64,000 bases of DNA from the NCBI GenBank assembly GCA_024641095.1, contig JAHEDR010000002.1, positions 186,001-250,000 of the forward strand. The letters run 5' to 3'. A model generated the notes under the pieces. The model was given only the letters and a program-made list of their open reading frames with translations. It was not told the DNA's origin and made no database searches. The DNA is from Rhodoluna sp. (lineage in GTDB: Bacteria; Actinomycetota; Actinomycetes; Actinomycetales; Microbacteriaceae). The translations under genes and the position numbers were made by a program. Below are positions 24,565 through 32,934 of the stretch, piece after piece (the first letter of the stretch is position 1; each line of letters opens with the position of its first letter).

Positions 24565-25773
24565 ATGACAAACTTCACACGACGAGGGTTTCTAGCCGGT
24601 GCATCCGCATCGGTTGGGGCCCTCGTTGGTGCTTCAGCGGGTGCTTTGGTGGCAGGTCAACAAGTTGCTAGTGCTGCCGAAGTTGCCGCCCAAACCGCAG
24701 TACTAAAACGGAGTGAGAAATTCCATGGAATCCATCAAAACGGCATTGAGTTGGAACTTCAAACTTTCACCAACTTTGTATCTCTAGATATTCACACAGA
24801 TACCGATCGAAGCGCCATGAAGCGCTGGATGAAAATTCTGACCGATGACATCGCGCGACTAGCCTCAGGTCAAGCCATCCTTGCCGATGCACAGCCACAG
24901 TTGGCTCTTGGTCCTGCGCGACTAACCGTAACAGTTGGCTTTGGTCCAAGCCTTTTTAAGAAGCTAGGGCTGGAATCTCAACAACCGGGTTCCCTAAGCG
25001 AGCTGCCTGCATTCAAGGTTGATGCACTACGTGAAGAGTTCAGCGGCGGTGATGTATTGCTGCACGTATCGGCTGATGACCCTATAGTGCTCTCGCACGC
25101 AGTGCGAAGTCTTATTTCAGACAGCATGGCATTTGCCTCGGTGCGCTGGACCCAGCATGGTTTCTCAAATGCTCAGGGTGTTGTGCCAAGCGGTGTTCGC
25201 CAGCGCAACCTCATGGGACAGTTGGACGGTACAGACAACCCACAATTCGGCACCGATGATTTTGCCAACTTAGTTTGGATAGAAGATGGTCCTGAGTGGA
25301 TTCGTGGCGGAACTATTTTGGTGCTTCGTCGAATTGCAATGAAGCTAAACACCTGGGACAAGCTTGGCCGAACCGATAAAGAGCAGGTGATTGGACGTCA
25401 CCTTGATTCGGGTGCACCACTTGGCTCCAAGCACGAAACCGATCCACTAGATCTAAATGCCGTTGACGAACGCGGCCTTAAAGTTATTCCAAATTTCTCT
25501 CACGTTCGCCGCGCCTCACCTACGAATCCAAAAGAACGCTTTTTTAGAAGACCTTTCAACTATGAGGTTGGCACCGCAACCGACGGCACCCCAGATGTTG
25601 GTTTGCTATGGACCGCCTATCAGAAAAATCCTGCTGAGCAATATATACCGGTGCAAAAACGTCTGGATGAGTTTGATTTATTGTCAAAGTGGACTACCCC
25701 AATTGGGTCATCGGTTTGGGGCATCGCGCACGGTGTAAAGAAAGGTAACGTGCTAGCCGACGACCTATTCTAG
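24565..25773 (+). CDS. Tat-exported dye-decolorizing (DyP) heme peroxidase
   Basis: 402 residues from the ATG that gives a twin-arginine signal peptide (TRRGFLAG, then a long Ala/Gly hydrophobic stretch to about residue 38). The peroxidase body contains the distal-side GxxDG motif in GQLDGTDNP (about residue 218) and the probable heme-ligand His in NFSHVRRASP. This is the EfeB-like branch, reacting with hydrogen peroxide and possibly with heme or copper-linked partners. The 10-base gap to the copper chaperone gene suggests one operon, although TAAAAT seven bases before the ATG could also allow separate transcription. Confidence 0.92.
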   Translation: MTNFTRRGFLAGASASVGALVGASAGALVAGQQVASAAEVAAQTAVLKRSEKFHGIHQNGIELELQTFTNFVSLDIHTDTDRSAMKRWMKILTDDIARLASGQAILADAQPQLALGPARLTVTVGFGPSLFKKLGLESQQPGSLSELPAFKVDALREEFSGGDVLLHVSADDPIVLSHAVRSLISDSMAFASVRWTQHGFSNAQGVVPSGVRQRNLMGQLDGTDNPQFGTDDFANLVWIEDGPEWIRGGTILVLRRIAMKLNTWDKLGRTDKEQVIGRHLDSGAPLGSKHETDPLDLNAVDERGLKVIPNFSHVRRASPTNPKERFFRRPFNYEVGTATDGTPDVGLLWTAYQKNPAEQYIPVQKRLDEFDLLSKWTTPIGSSVWGIAHGVKKGNVLADDLF

Positions 25774-25777
25774 GTTT

Positions 25778-26383
25778 ATGGCAAACACCAAACCTGCTCG
25801 CGTGCTGATTTTGCACGGTTGGACTAACCGCCGCCCTGAAGGTGGCTGGCACCGAATTCTTGCTTCCGAGCTTCGTAAGAGTGGCCACCAGGTTTTGTAT
25901 CCGCAGTTTCCTAGCACCGATAACCCAACACTCGAAGACTGGCAAGAACTGCTCTTGAGTGAGCTTGAATTGCTCGAAGAGGCTGGCGACGGCGAGACCA
26001 TTGTCGTTGCCCACAGCCTTGGTTGCATAAATTTCATTCACGCCGCAGTAGAATGCAAAATTACCAAGCCGGTAGATCGTCTGCTTTTTGTGGCCCCAGC
26101 CGACCCGGCTCTGCTTGGAGAGATAAAGGGGCTAAACGTAAACCTTGCTAAGGAATCAACCAAGACGGCTCTTCACGCGGCAACCAAAAGCCTAACAATC
26201 GTTGGAAGTGATGAAGATCAATGGTCGCCAAATGGGATTCAAGAAACCTTTGGTGAACCCCTTGGTGTGAGCGCAATTGTGGTCGAAGGTGCCCAGCACT
26301 TTAGCAAGGGCGATGGCTGGGGGCACTGGCAGGGCGTAATTGACTGGGTGCTCGATGAAAATGCGGATATCACCATTCGCTAG
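25778..26383 (+). CDS. RBBP9/YdeN-family serine hydrolase
   Basis: 201-residue alpha/beta hydrolase. The nucleophile Ser is in AHSLGC, the opening LILHGWTNRRPEGGWHRIL resembles the small RBBP9/YdeN group, and the catalytic His is in EGAQHFSKGDGWG near the C-terminus. Natural substrate unknown. It begins four bases after the DyP stop codon, so it may be the third gene of that operon. Confidence 0.85.
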   Translation: MANTKPARVLILHGWTNRRPEGGWHRILASELRKSGHQVLYPQFPSTDNPTLEDWQELLLSELELLEEAGDGETIVVAHSLGCINFIHAAVECKITKPVDRLLFVAPADPALLGEIKGLNVNLAKESTKTALHAATKSLTIVGSDEDQWSPNGIQETFGEPLGVSAIVVEGAQHFSKGDGWGHWQGVIDWVLDENADITIR

Positions 26384-26384
26384 G

Positions 26385-26390
26385 TAGGCT
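26385..26390 (+). promoter_or_regulatory. -10 box upstream of the saccharopine-dehydrogenase-like gene
   Basis: TAGGCT at 26385-26390 would give a 48-base leader. The leader ends in TAATT TAGG AATTA just ahead of the ATG, whose AGGA is the Shine-Dalgarno. Confidence 0.4.
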
Positions 26391-26444
26391 ATTGAGGTGC
26401 TCCCGATTTGCCCCAGGGACAAACTTCTAATTTAGGAATTAACG

Positions 26445-27731
26445 ATGCGTATCTTGCTCGTTGGCGCTGGTGGTGTTGGTGATGCAATTGCCAAAATCGC
26501 AGCTACCCGTAACTTTTATGAACTAATCGTGGTCTCTGACTACGACCTAACTCGCGCAGAACGCACGGTGCAATGGATTGAGAGCCGCCACGGCCGCGAT
26601 GTTTCGGCAAAGTTTTTAGCCGCCAAGATTGATGCCTCAAGCGCCGCAAACATTACCGAAATGTGCCGAGTGCACAATATTGATTTTGTAGTTAACGCCG
26701 TTGAGCCAAAATTCTTGCCAACTGTTTTCTCTGGAGCATTCACAGCTGGTGTTAACTATCTAGACATGGCTATGAGTCTTTCCGAGCCTCACGAAAGCGA
26801 CCCATTCCATTTGCCAGGAATAAAACTTGGAGACGCACAGTACGCACTACACGAACAGTGGGAACGTGCCGGAAAACTTGCCTTGGTTGGAATGGGTGTT
26901 GAACCTGGTCTTTCAAACGTGTTTGCTCGCTATGCACAGGATTACCTGTTTAGTGAGATTGATGAGCTAAGCACCAAAGACGGCGGAAACCTTGCAGTGT
27001 TTGACGAAAACGGCAACGAGATTTTTGCACCGTCATTCTCCATCTGGACAACCATTGAAGAGTGCTTGAACCCTCCTTTGATTTACGAACGCTCAAAGGG
27101 CTGGTACACAACCGCTCCGTTTAGCGAGCCAGAGATTTTTGAATTCCCCGCGGGCATTGGTGCCGTTGAGTGTGTGAACGTTGAGCACGAAGAAGTAACC
27201 ATGCTTCCTCGTACCATTCGTGCAAACCGCGTCACATTCAAGTACGGGCTTGGTTCGGAATTTATATCGGTGTTGAAGACACTTCACACGCTAGGGCTTG
27301 ATGCAAGCAAGCCAACTCGCGTGCGTTCTGCGCAGGGTCCGGTAGATGTATCGCCACGCGACATGGTGGCAGCGGTACTGCCAGACCCGGCAACAATTGG
27401 TCCGCGCATGACGGGCAAGACCTGTGCCGGTGTATTGGTTACTGGTAAAGACAATGACGGTAAAGACCGTGCAACCTACCTTTACAACGTTGCCGATAAC
27501 GCAGAGACCATGGCTGCGATTGAGGCGCAGTGTGTGGTTGCGCAGACTGCCTTCAACCCGCTGATTGCACTTGAACTTATTGCAACCGGAGTTTGGCGTG
27601 GAGCTGGCGTGGTTGGCCCAGAAGTTTTTGATGCCAAGCCGTTCTTGGATCTAATGAGTTCGTCGGTTGGCTACAACATTAAGTGGGAAGCTCAAGAGCG
27701 CTTGCCGGCAAGCCCGCTGCGCCACCCTTAG
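26445..27731 (+). CDS. Saccharopine dehydrogenase-like oxidoreductase
   Basis: 428 residues. N-terminal Rossmann fold with the nucleotide motif VGAGGVGDA, then the family-type segment NAVEPKFLPTVFSGAFTAGV and a C-terminal domain beginning near GMGVEPGLSNVFARYAQDY. Members reduce or cleave saccharopine-like imino adducts; a subgroup makes carboxy(nor)spermidine. The actual substrate here cannot be decided. A basic amino acid decarboxylase gene is present in the window (13235), which makes polyamine metabolism one possible context, but the two are 12 kb apart. Confidence 0.82.
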   Translation: MRILLVGAGGVGDAIAKIAATRNFYELIVVSDYDLTRAERTVQWIESRHGRDVSAKFLAAKIDASSAANITEMCRVHNIDFVVNAVEPKFLPTVFSGAFTAGVNYLDMAMSLSEPHESDPFHLPGIKLGDAQYALHEQWERAGKLALVGMGVEPGLSNVFARYAQDYLFSEIDELSTKDGGNLAVFDENGNEIFAPSFSIWTTIEECLNPPLIYERSKGWYTTAPFSEPEIFEFPAGIGAVECVNVEHEEVTMLPRTIRANRVTFKYGLGSEFISVLKTLHTLGLDASKPTRVRSAQGPVDVSPRDMVAAVLPDPATIGPRMTGKTCAGVLVTGKDNDGKDRATYLYNVADNAETMAAIEAQCVVAQTAFNPLIALELIATGVWRGAGVVGPEVFDAKPFLDLMSSSVGYNIKWEAQERLPASPLRHP

Positions 27732-28666
27732 TTTGCTTTGGTAGCAAAGTTTCGTGCTTCACGAGCATGATTCTCAATTCCAAGACCCCAGTAACAGGCG
27801 GCAACGATAATTGCGCCACCCAGCCAGCCAATTGCATTCATTAGCTCGCCGCCCATAACCACGGCAATCACAACCGCCCAAATAGGCTCGGTGCCTTGCA
27901 GCAGGGCAACTCTTGAGGCGCTGGTCTTGCGAATGGCCCACAGCATCACGATGAAGCCGTAGACGGTGCTGAACAGCACCAGGGTTCCCATAAGAATCCA
28001 CTCGCGCGCACCATAGGTGACTGCCGCGTTTACGGTGCCGATTGGGTCAAGCACAAAAAAGAACAGGCCGGCAAAAACCAGCTGCATGATCGTGACGTTT
28101 GTGGTGTCAACCGGACGGCCCTTGGTGAACTTGCCGTGCGTAAAGAAGCCCTGCGAAACCGTGTGCACCGCGCGTAGAATCGCGGCAACAATCATGAGGG
28201 CATCACCAAGGTTTGGCTGAGTAAAACCATTTCCGCTAATCAAGATGCCAACACCGATAATTGCGCCGACTGCCGAAACGTAAAACATGCGCGGCATCCA
28301 AAACTTGGAAACCAAGCCTTCGATGATTGGCGTAAACAAAATGGAAAGCGAAATGATTAGCCCGGAGTTGGTGGCCGAAGTTAAATACACACCAGTGGTT
28401 TCAACGGTCATTACCGTGGCAAGGGTTGCGGCGATTCCGAGCGAAGCAAGAACTTCAATCTTGGTGAACTTAACCGGCTTGAAAGCGCGGATTGCAAAAA
28501 TGATTGCTCCGGCAATTGTAAAGCGAAGCGCCATCATGCCCCAAAGGCTGGCAAAGTGAGTTAGCTCGCGCGAGGCTAGGTAGCTGCCGCCCCACACCAT
28601 GGCCGCTCCAAGAATTGCAACGTCAACCGAGTTGAGGCCGCGTTTTGAAGGAGATGCTGGTGACAC
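27728..28666 (-). CDS. EamA/DMT-family metabolite transporter (paralogue A)
   Basis: 312 residues with ten predicted hydrophobic helices arranged as two EamA repeats (second repeat begins near residue 160). The family exports or imports small metabolites across the inner membrane; substrate unknown. GTG start overlaps the stop of the upstream paralogue by one base, so translation is probably coupled. The 3' end overlaps the convergent gene by four bases. Confidence 0.88.
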   Translation of the reverse strand: MSPASPSKRGLNSVDVAILGAAMVWGGSYLASRELTHFASLWGMMALRFTIAGAIIFAIRAFKPVKFTKIEVLASLGIAATLATVMTVETTGVYLTSATNSGLIISLSILFTPIIEGLVSKFWMPRMFYVSAVGAIIGVGILISGNGFTQPNLGDALMIVAAILRAVHTVSQGFFTHGKFTKGRPVDTTNVTIMQLVFAGLFFFVLDPIGTVNAAVTYGAREWILMGTLVLFSTVYGFIVMLWAIRKTSASRVALLQGTEPIWAVVIAVVMGGELMNAIGWLGGAIIVAACYWGLGIENHAREARNFATKAN

Positions 28667-29565
28667 TATTTTTTACGACCTAATTTAATTCGGCCCTGTG
28701 CTACTGCAGCACCAAGCAAAACAATTACCGCACCAACCGGCTCGTGCCAACTGATTGTTTCACCAAGCAGAATCACTCCAAGACCAACACCAATAATTGG
28801 TGAAAGGTAAGTGACCGCAGAGGCAATTGCGCTGCCAACGGTTGCAAGTAGTTGGTAATACAAAACGTAGGCCAGCCCAGTACCAAGAACACCAAGTGCC
28901 ATCATTCCCCAGAATGCCGATGAGGTTAGCGGACCAATGGTTAGTGTGCCCATTGCGTAGAGAGGCAGCAAAGTAATTGCGCTGGTGGTTACCTGACCAA
29001 ATACCGCGGCCTCTGGTTGAAGCTTTAGCGGCTCAATGAAACGACGCACAAATGGGCTACCAATTCCGTAGCAGGTGACCGCAAGAATTAGCGCTCCAAT
29101 TGCCAAGGGATCGTTATCGCCAAAACCATTCCAAATTCCAAGCACGATGAAAACGCCAACCAGACCAACGGTCAAGCCAACAACAACTTCAGGCTTTGGC
29201 TTCTCTGCACGGAACGCAATCATGATTGCAATCACGGTGAATATGGGTGTTGAAGAATTGATGATTGCCGCAAGCGCGCTTGAAACGTGCTGCTGTGCAA
29301 AGCCAAACAAGATTGCGGGGATTGCGCTCATGAAGAGGCCGGCAATCCAAATTAGAACCCAGGTCTTAAGCCCGCGCGGAAACTTGATGCGCATCACCAC
29401 CAGCACAACCAGAAGGGTCACGGCGCCAATTGCGGTGCGCCAGAAGGCAATGCCAACCGGCGGCAGGGTTTGAAGCCCTAGTGAGACGAAATAAAAAGAC
29501 GACCCCCAGATCAACCCAATAAATAGGTATTTGTAGATCCAGGAGGTCGTCTTTGTTTGGCTCAT
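28666..29565 (-). CDS. EamA/DMT-family metabolite transporter (paralogue B)
   Basis: 299 residues, ten hydrophobic helices in two EamA repeats (LIGLIWGSSFYFVSLGLQTL at the first helix, PIIGVGLGVILLGE in the last part). Same family as its downstream neighbour but clearly diverged; the tandem could form a pair. TAGGCT six bases upstream of the ATG indicates a leaderless start. Confidence 0.88.
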   Translation of the reverse strand: MSQTKTTSWIYKYLFIGLIWGSSFYFVSLGLQTLPPVGIAFWRTAIGAVTLLVVLVVMRIKFPRGLKTWVLIWIAGLFMSAIPAILFGFAQQHVSSALAAIINSSTPIFTVIAIMIAFRAEKPKPEVVVGLTVGLVGVFIVLGIWNGFGDNDPLAIGALILAVTCYGIGSPFVRRFIEPLKLQPEAAVFGQVTTSAITLLPLYAMGTLTIGPLTSSAFWGMMALGVLGTGLAYVLYYQLLATVGSAIASAVTYLSPIIGVGLGVILLGETISWHEPVGAVIVLLGAAVAQGRIKLGRKK

Positions 29566-29577
29566 TATTCGAGCCTA
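29566..29577 (-). promoter_or_regulatory. -10 box of the EamA pair (leaderless)
   Basis: TAGGCT on the minus strand at 29572-29577, six bases before the ATG at 29565. Confidence 0.6.
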
Positions 29578-29586
29578 CAACGCCTT

Positions 29587-31032
29587 TTAGTGGGTGCTTG
29601 GAGCCTGTTCAACCTCTGAACGGTCACCAGACCAAAGTGTGTGGAAGGTGCCTTCTAGGTCTACGCGCTTGTAGGTGTGAGCACCAAAGAAGTCACGCTG
29701 ACCCTGAACTAGGGCGGCTGACAAACGAGGTGAACGTAGGCCGTCGTAGTAAGAAAGTGAAGATGCAAATGCAGGAACTGGAATACCGGCAAGCGAAGCG
29801 TTAGCTACAACCTGGCGCCATGAAGTTACTGCGTTTGCAACTGCCTTCTTGAAGAATGGGTCAAAAATAAGTGACTCAAGGTTTGCGTTCTTGTCGTAAG
29901 CGTCGGCAATGCGGTTTAGGAACTGTGCACGAATGATGCAACCACCGCGCCAGATCTTTGAAACTGCACCTAGGTTGATGTTCCAACCGTATTCCTTAGC
30001 GCCCGCGCGAATAGCGTCGAAGCCCTGTGAGTAAGCAACAAGCTTTGAAGCGTAAAGCGCACGACGCACGTCTTCAACGAATGCAGCCTTGTCGGAAATT
30101 GACCAAGTAGTTGCATCTGCAGGTAGACCATCAACAGCTGCGCGCTGTGATGCCTGTGATGAAAGTGAACGAGCGAATACCGCTTCTGCAATTCCAGAAA
30201 CTGGAGTGCCAAGGTTCAGTGCAGTCTGAACGGTCCAAACACCGGTTCCCTTAGATCCTGCCTGGTCAAGAATTACATCAACCAGTGGCTTGCCAGTCTT
30301 GGCATCAACCTGCTTCAAAACTTCTGCGGTGATTTCAATAAGGAATGACTCAAGGTCGCCCTTGTTCCACTCATCAAAAATTCCAGCGATCTCAGCTGGT
30401 GAGTAACCACCGGCCTGACGCAAGATGTCGTAAGCCTCGGCAATCAACTGCATGTCTGCATACTCAATACCGTTGTGAATCATCTTCACAAAGTGACCTG
30501 CGCCATCGGTGCCTACGTGAGTTACACATGGCTCGCCCTCGGCAACGGCTGCGATTGAAGCAAGAATTGGGCCAAGAGTTTTGTAAGCCTCAGCTGAACC
30601 ACCAGGCATGATTGATGGACCCTTTAGCGCGCCCTCTTCACCGCCTGAAATACCTGCACCAACAAAATTGATGCCATTTGCTGAAACTTCTTTTTCACGA
30701 CGAATGGTGTCGGTGAACAATGCGTTTCCGCCATCAACGATGATGTCGCCTGGCTCGAAGCGCTCGGTCAGCTGCGAGATAACGGCATCGGTGCCCTTAC
30801 CCGCCTGAACCATGATGATTGCGGTACGTGGCTTAGCCAGTGAAGCAACAAAGTCGTCGATGCTCTCAGACGCAATGAAGCCAGCCTCTGGGTGCTCGTT
30901 GATAAGTAGCTCAGTGCGCTCGTATGAGCGGTTGTAAACGGCAACGGTGTTGCCCTCGCGGCTAGCTAGGTTGCGGGCCAAGTTTGAACCCATTACTGCA
31001 AGTCCTACAACGCCGATATTTGCCTTAGTCAT
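29587..31032 (-). CDS. gnd: 6-phosphogluconate dehydrogenase (decarboxylating)
   Basis: 481 residues, the long dimeric form. N-terminal Rossmann motif GLAVMGSNLARNLA, then the substrate-binding signature GISGGEEGA and the catalytic region with HFVKMIHNGIEYADMQ (Lys acid/base). Oxidises 6-phosphogluconate to ribulose 5-phosphate with NADP, giving NADPH and pentoses. AGGA precedes the ATG. Transcribed in the same direction as the glucosidase gene upstream; both share the 13-base element CAACAATATCGCA in front. Confidence 0.95.
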   Translation of the reverse strand: MTKANIGVVGLAVMGSNLARNLASREGNTVAVYNRSYERTELLINEHPEAGFIASESIDDFVASLAKPRTAIIMVQAGKGTDAVISQLTERFEPGDIIVDGGNALFTDTIRREKEVSANGINFVGAGISGGEEGALKGPSIMPGGSAEAYKTLGPILASIAAVAEGEPCVTHVGTDGAGHFVKMIHNGIEYADMQLIAEAYDILRQAGGYSPAEIAGIFDEWNKGDLESFLIEITAEVLKQVDAKTGKPLVDVILDQAGSKGTGVWTVQTALNLGTPVSGIAEAVFARSLSSQASQRAAVDGLPADATTWSISDKAAFVEDVRRALYASKLVAYSQGFDAIRAGAKEYGWNINLGAVSKIWRGGCIIRAQFLNRIADAYDKNANLESLIFDPFFKKAVANAVTSWRQVVANASLAGIPVPAFASSLSYYDGLRSPRLSAALVQGQRDFFGAHTYKRVDLEGTFHTLWSGDRSEVEQAPSTH

Positions 31033-31095
31033 GATTCATTCCTATAGATAGGTGAAGGGGAATTTGGCCGAGGCTTCGTTGCGCGGACCTAGGGT

Positions 31096-31108
31096 CAACA
31101 ATATCGCA
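31096..31108 (-). promoter_or_regulatory. 13-base element upstream of gnd
   Basis: Minus strand TGCGATATTGTTG. It contains TATTGT, a possible -10, and recurs exactly at 32845-32857 before the third glucosidase gene. Confidence 0.45.
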
Positions 31109-31111
31109 AAT

Positions 31112-32815
31112 TTAGCTGACCAGTATGACCACATCGCTGCCAGAATCTGCAGACTCAGTAACCTTCAACCAAACGGTGGCGTTTGCCGGCAGTTTGCCGT
31201 CAACCAGTGGGGCAGAAGAGGCCAAAACCTTGCCAGCAGGCAGTTTGACCGGCTTGCTACCAAAGTTGGTTAGGTTGTGCCAGCCACCAGGGCGGCTGAA
31301 GTGCAGCACCTTTGGCGCAAACCAGTGTTTGATCCAGGTGTATTCCTCAGGTGCCAGTAGCTCCTTGCGAAGCGCAATCAACTGGCGGTATAGCTCAAGT
31401 GTTGAGCCCTTGACGCCATCTTGAGATTCCACCGATGAATTGCCATACCAAGCAGGCTGAGGCAAGTGCGAACCATTGCTACCAAACCCAAACGATGAAC
31501 CGGTCTTAGTCCAAGGCAGTGGCACACGGCAACCGTCGCGGCTCAAACCAAAGTCTGGGTTTCTAAAGAACTGAGGGTCCTGCATATCTTTTGCAGGAAC
31601 ATCAAGAACTTCTTGCAAGCCAAGCTCTTCACCCTGGTAAAGATATGTTGAACCAGGAAGAGCAAGAAGCAACATTGTCATCGCTCGCGCACGAGCAACA
31701 CCAAGTTCCTCGTTCAGTTTTGGATCAAAGCGGTTGTCTTTGTACCAAGCACCAAAGTCACTCACCTTTGGAAGTGAGAAACGTGTTGCGTGACGAATGA
31801 TGTCGTGATTTGAAAGAACCCAGGTTGTGCTGCTGCCAGATTTTTTAGCAGCGGTTAGGTTGTAGTCGGCAATTTCGCGAACCTTCTTTGGGTTCCAGCC
31901 GGCACCCAACATATCAAAGTTAAAACTCTGACCAAGACCCTTGGTGCTTGCATATGCCGGGCGGCGGTTTGCGTGCACCCAAGCTTCGGCAACTGCCATG
32001 CGCGGTGGGTCGTATTCGTTAAACACTTCGCGCCATGACGCGTAAATCTCGTGGACTTCGTCGCGGTCAAATAGGTCGTCGGTGCCATCGTCTTTCATGA
32101 CCTTCACGTCAAATGACTGACGCGCAGGTAGGTGACCGTTCTTTAGGTCCTTCACTAATGCGTGGGCAACGTCAACGCGGTAACCGTCAACGCCGCGGTC
32201 GCTCCAGAAACGAAGGGTCTTCAAAAAGTCATCGCGAACTTCGTGGTTGTCCCAGTTCCAGTCCGGCTGCTCTTTTGCAAACAGGTGCATGTACCACTGA
32301 CCAGGAGTGCCATCTGGCTCAGTAATGCGGGTCCAGGCGGTTGGGCCAAAGTGGCTTGCCAACTCCGATGGGCGAATCTCACCGTTTTCGCCTAGACCAT
32401 CTCTAAAGATGTATCGGTTGCGCTCTGGAGAACCAGGTGCAGCCTTGAGTGCAGCCTGGAACCATTCGTGCTGATCGCCAGAGTGGTTTGGCACGAGGTC
32501 GGCAATTAGGCGAATGCCATTTTTGTGAAGCTCTTCAACCAGCTGATCAAATTCGGCCAGGGTTCCAATGCGCGGATCAATGTTTCGGTAGTCGTCAACG
32601 TCGTAACCGCCGTCGGCAAGTGCAGAAGGGTAGAACGGGCTCATCCAAACTGCGTCAATGCCTAAGCTCTTTAGGTAAGGAACACGGCTGATGATTCCCT
32701 TTAGGTCACCAATGCCATCGCCATTGCCGTCTGCAAAGCTGCGAGGGTAAATCTGGTAGATAACTGCCTGACGCCACCAGTTTTTGTCACCTTTTAGGAA
32801 TGTGTATTCAGCCAT
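31112..32815 (-). CDS. GH13 alpha-glucosidase (paralogue 3)
   Basis: 567 residues from the ATG of MAEYTFLKGD; reading further upstream would run into the divergent promoter region and is unlikely. Catalytic regions complete: DLVPNH, GYRVDVAH (nucleophile), AEAW (acid/base Glu) and SNHD. No signal peptide. More diverged from the two adjacent paralogues at 1872-5266 than these are from each other, so it may handle a different linkage. AGAAAG serves as a modest ribosome-binding site. Confidence 0.92.
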   Translation of the reverse strand: MAEYTFLKGDKNWWRQAVIYQIYPRSFADGNGDGIGDLKGIISRVPYLKSLGIDAVWMSPFYPSALADGGYDVDDYRNIDPRIGTLAEFDQLVEELHKNGIRLIADLVPNHSGDQHEWFQAALKAAPGSPERNRYIFRDGLGENGEIRPSELASHFGPTAWTRITEPDGTPGQWYMHLFAKEQPDWNWDNHEVRDDFLKTLRFWSDRGVDGYRVDVAHALVKDLKNGHLPARQSFDVKVMKDDGTDDLFDRDEVHEIYASWREVFNEYDPPRMAVAEAWVHANRRPAYASTKGLGQSFNFDMLGAGWNPKKVREIADYNLTAAKKSGSSTTWVLSNHDIIRHATRFSLPKVSDFGAWYKDNRFDPKLNEELGVARARAMTMLLLALPGSTYLYQGEELGLQEVLDVPAKDMQDPQFFRNPDFGLSRDGCRVPLPWTKTGSSFGFGSNGSHLPQPAWYGNSSVESQDGVKGSTLELYRQLIALRKELLAPEEYTWIKHWFAPKVLHFSRPGGWHNLTNFGSKPVKLPAGKVLASSAPLVDGKLPANATVWLKVTESADSGSDVVILVS

Positions 32816-32844
32816 CAGATTCTTTCTTGCCGCCGGGGATAAGC

Positions 32845-32857
32845 CAACAATATCGCA
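32845..32857 (-). promoter_or_regulatory. 13-base element upstream of GH13 paralogue 3
   Basis: Exact second copy of TGCGATATTGTTG on the minus strand, 30 bases before the ATG. A possible -10 (TATTGT) would start transcription near 32842. Confidence 0.45.
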
Positions 32858-32934
32858 GGTTTTGGGAAGATTTGCCACCCCGATAGGGTTGGAGACTGAG
32901 ACGGGAATCCCCGCAATTAAGGAAGTAAAACTCA

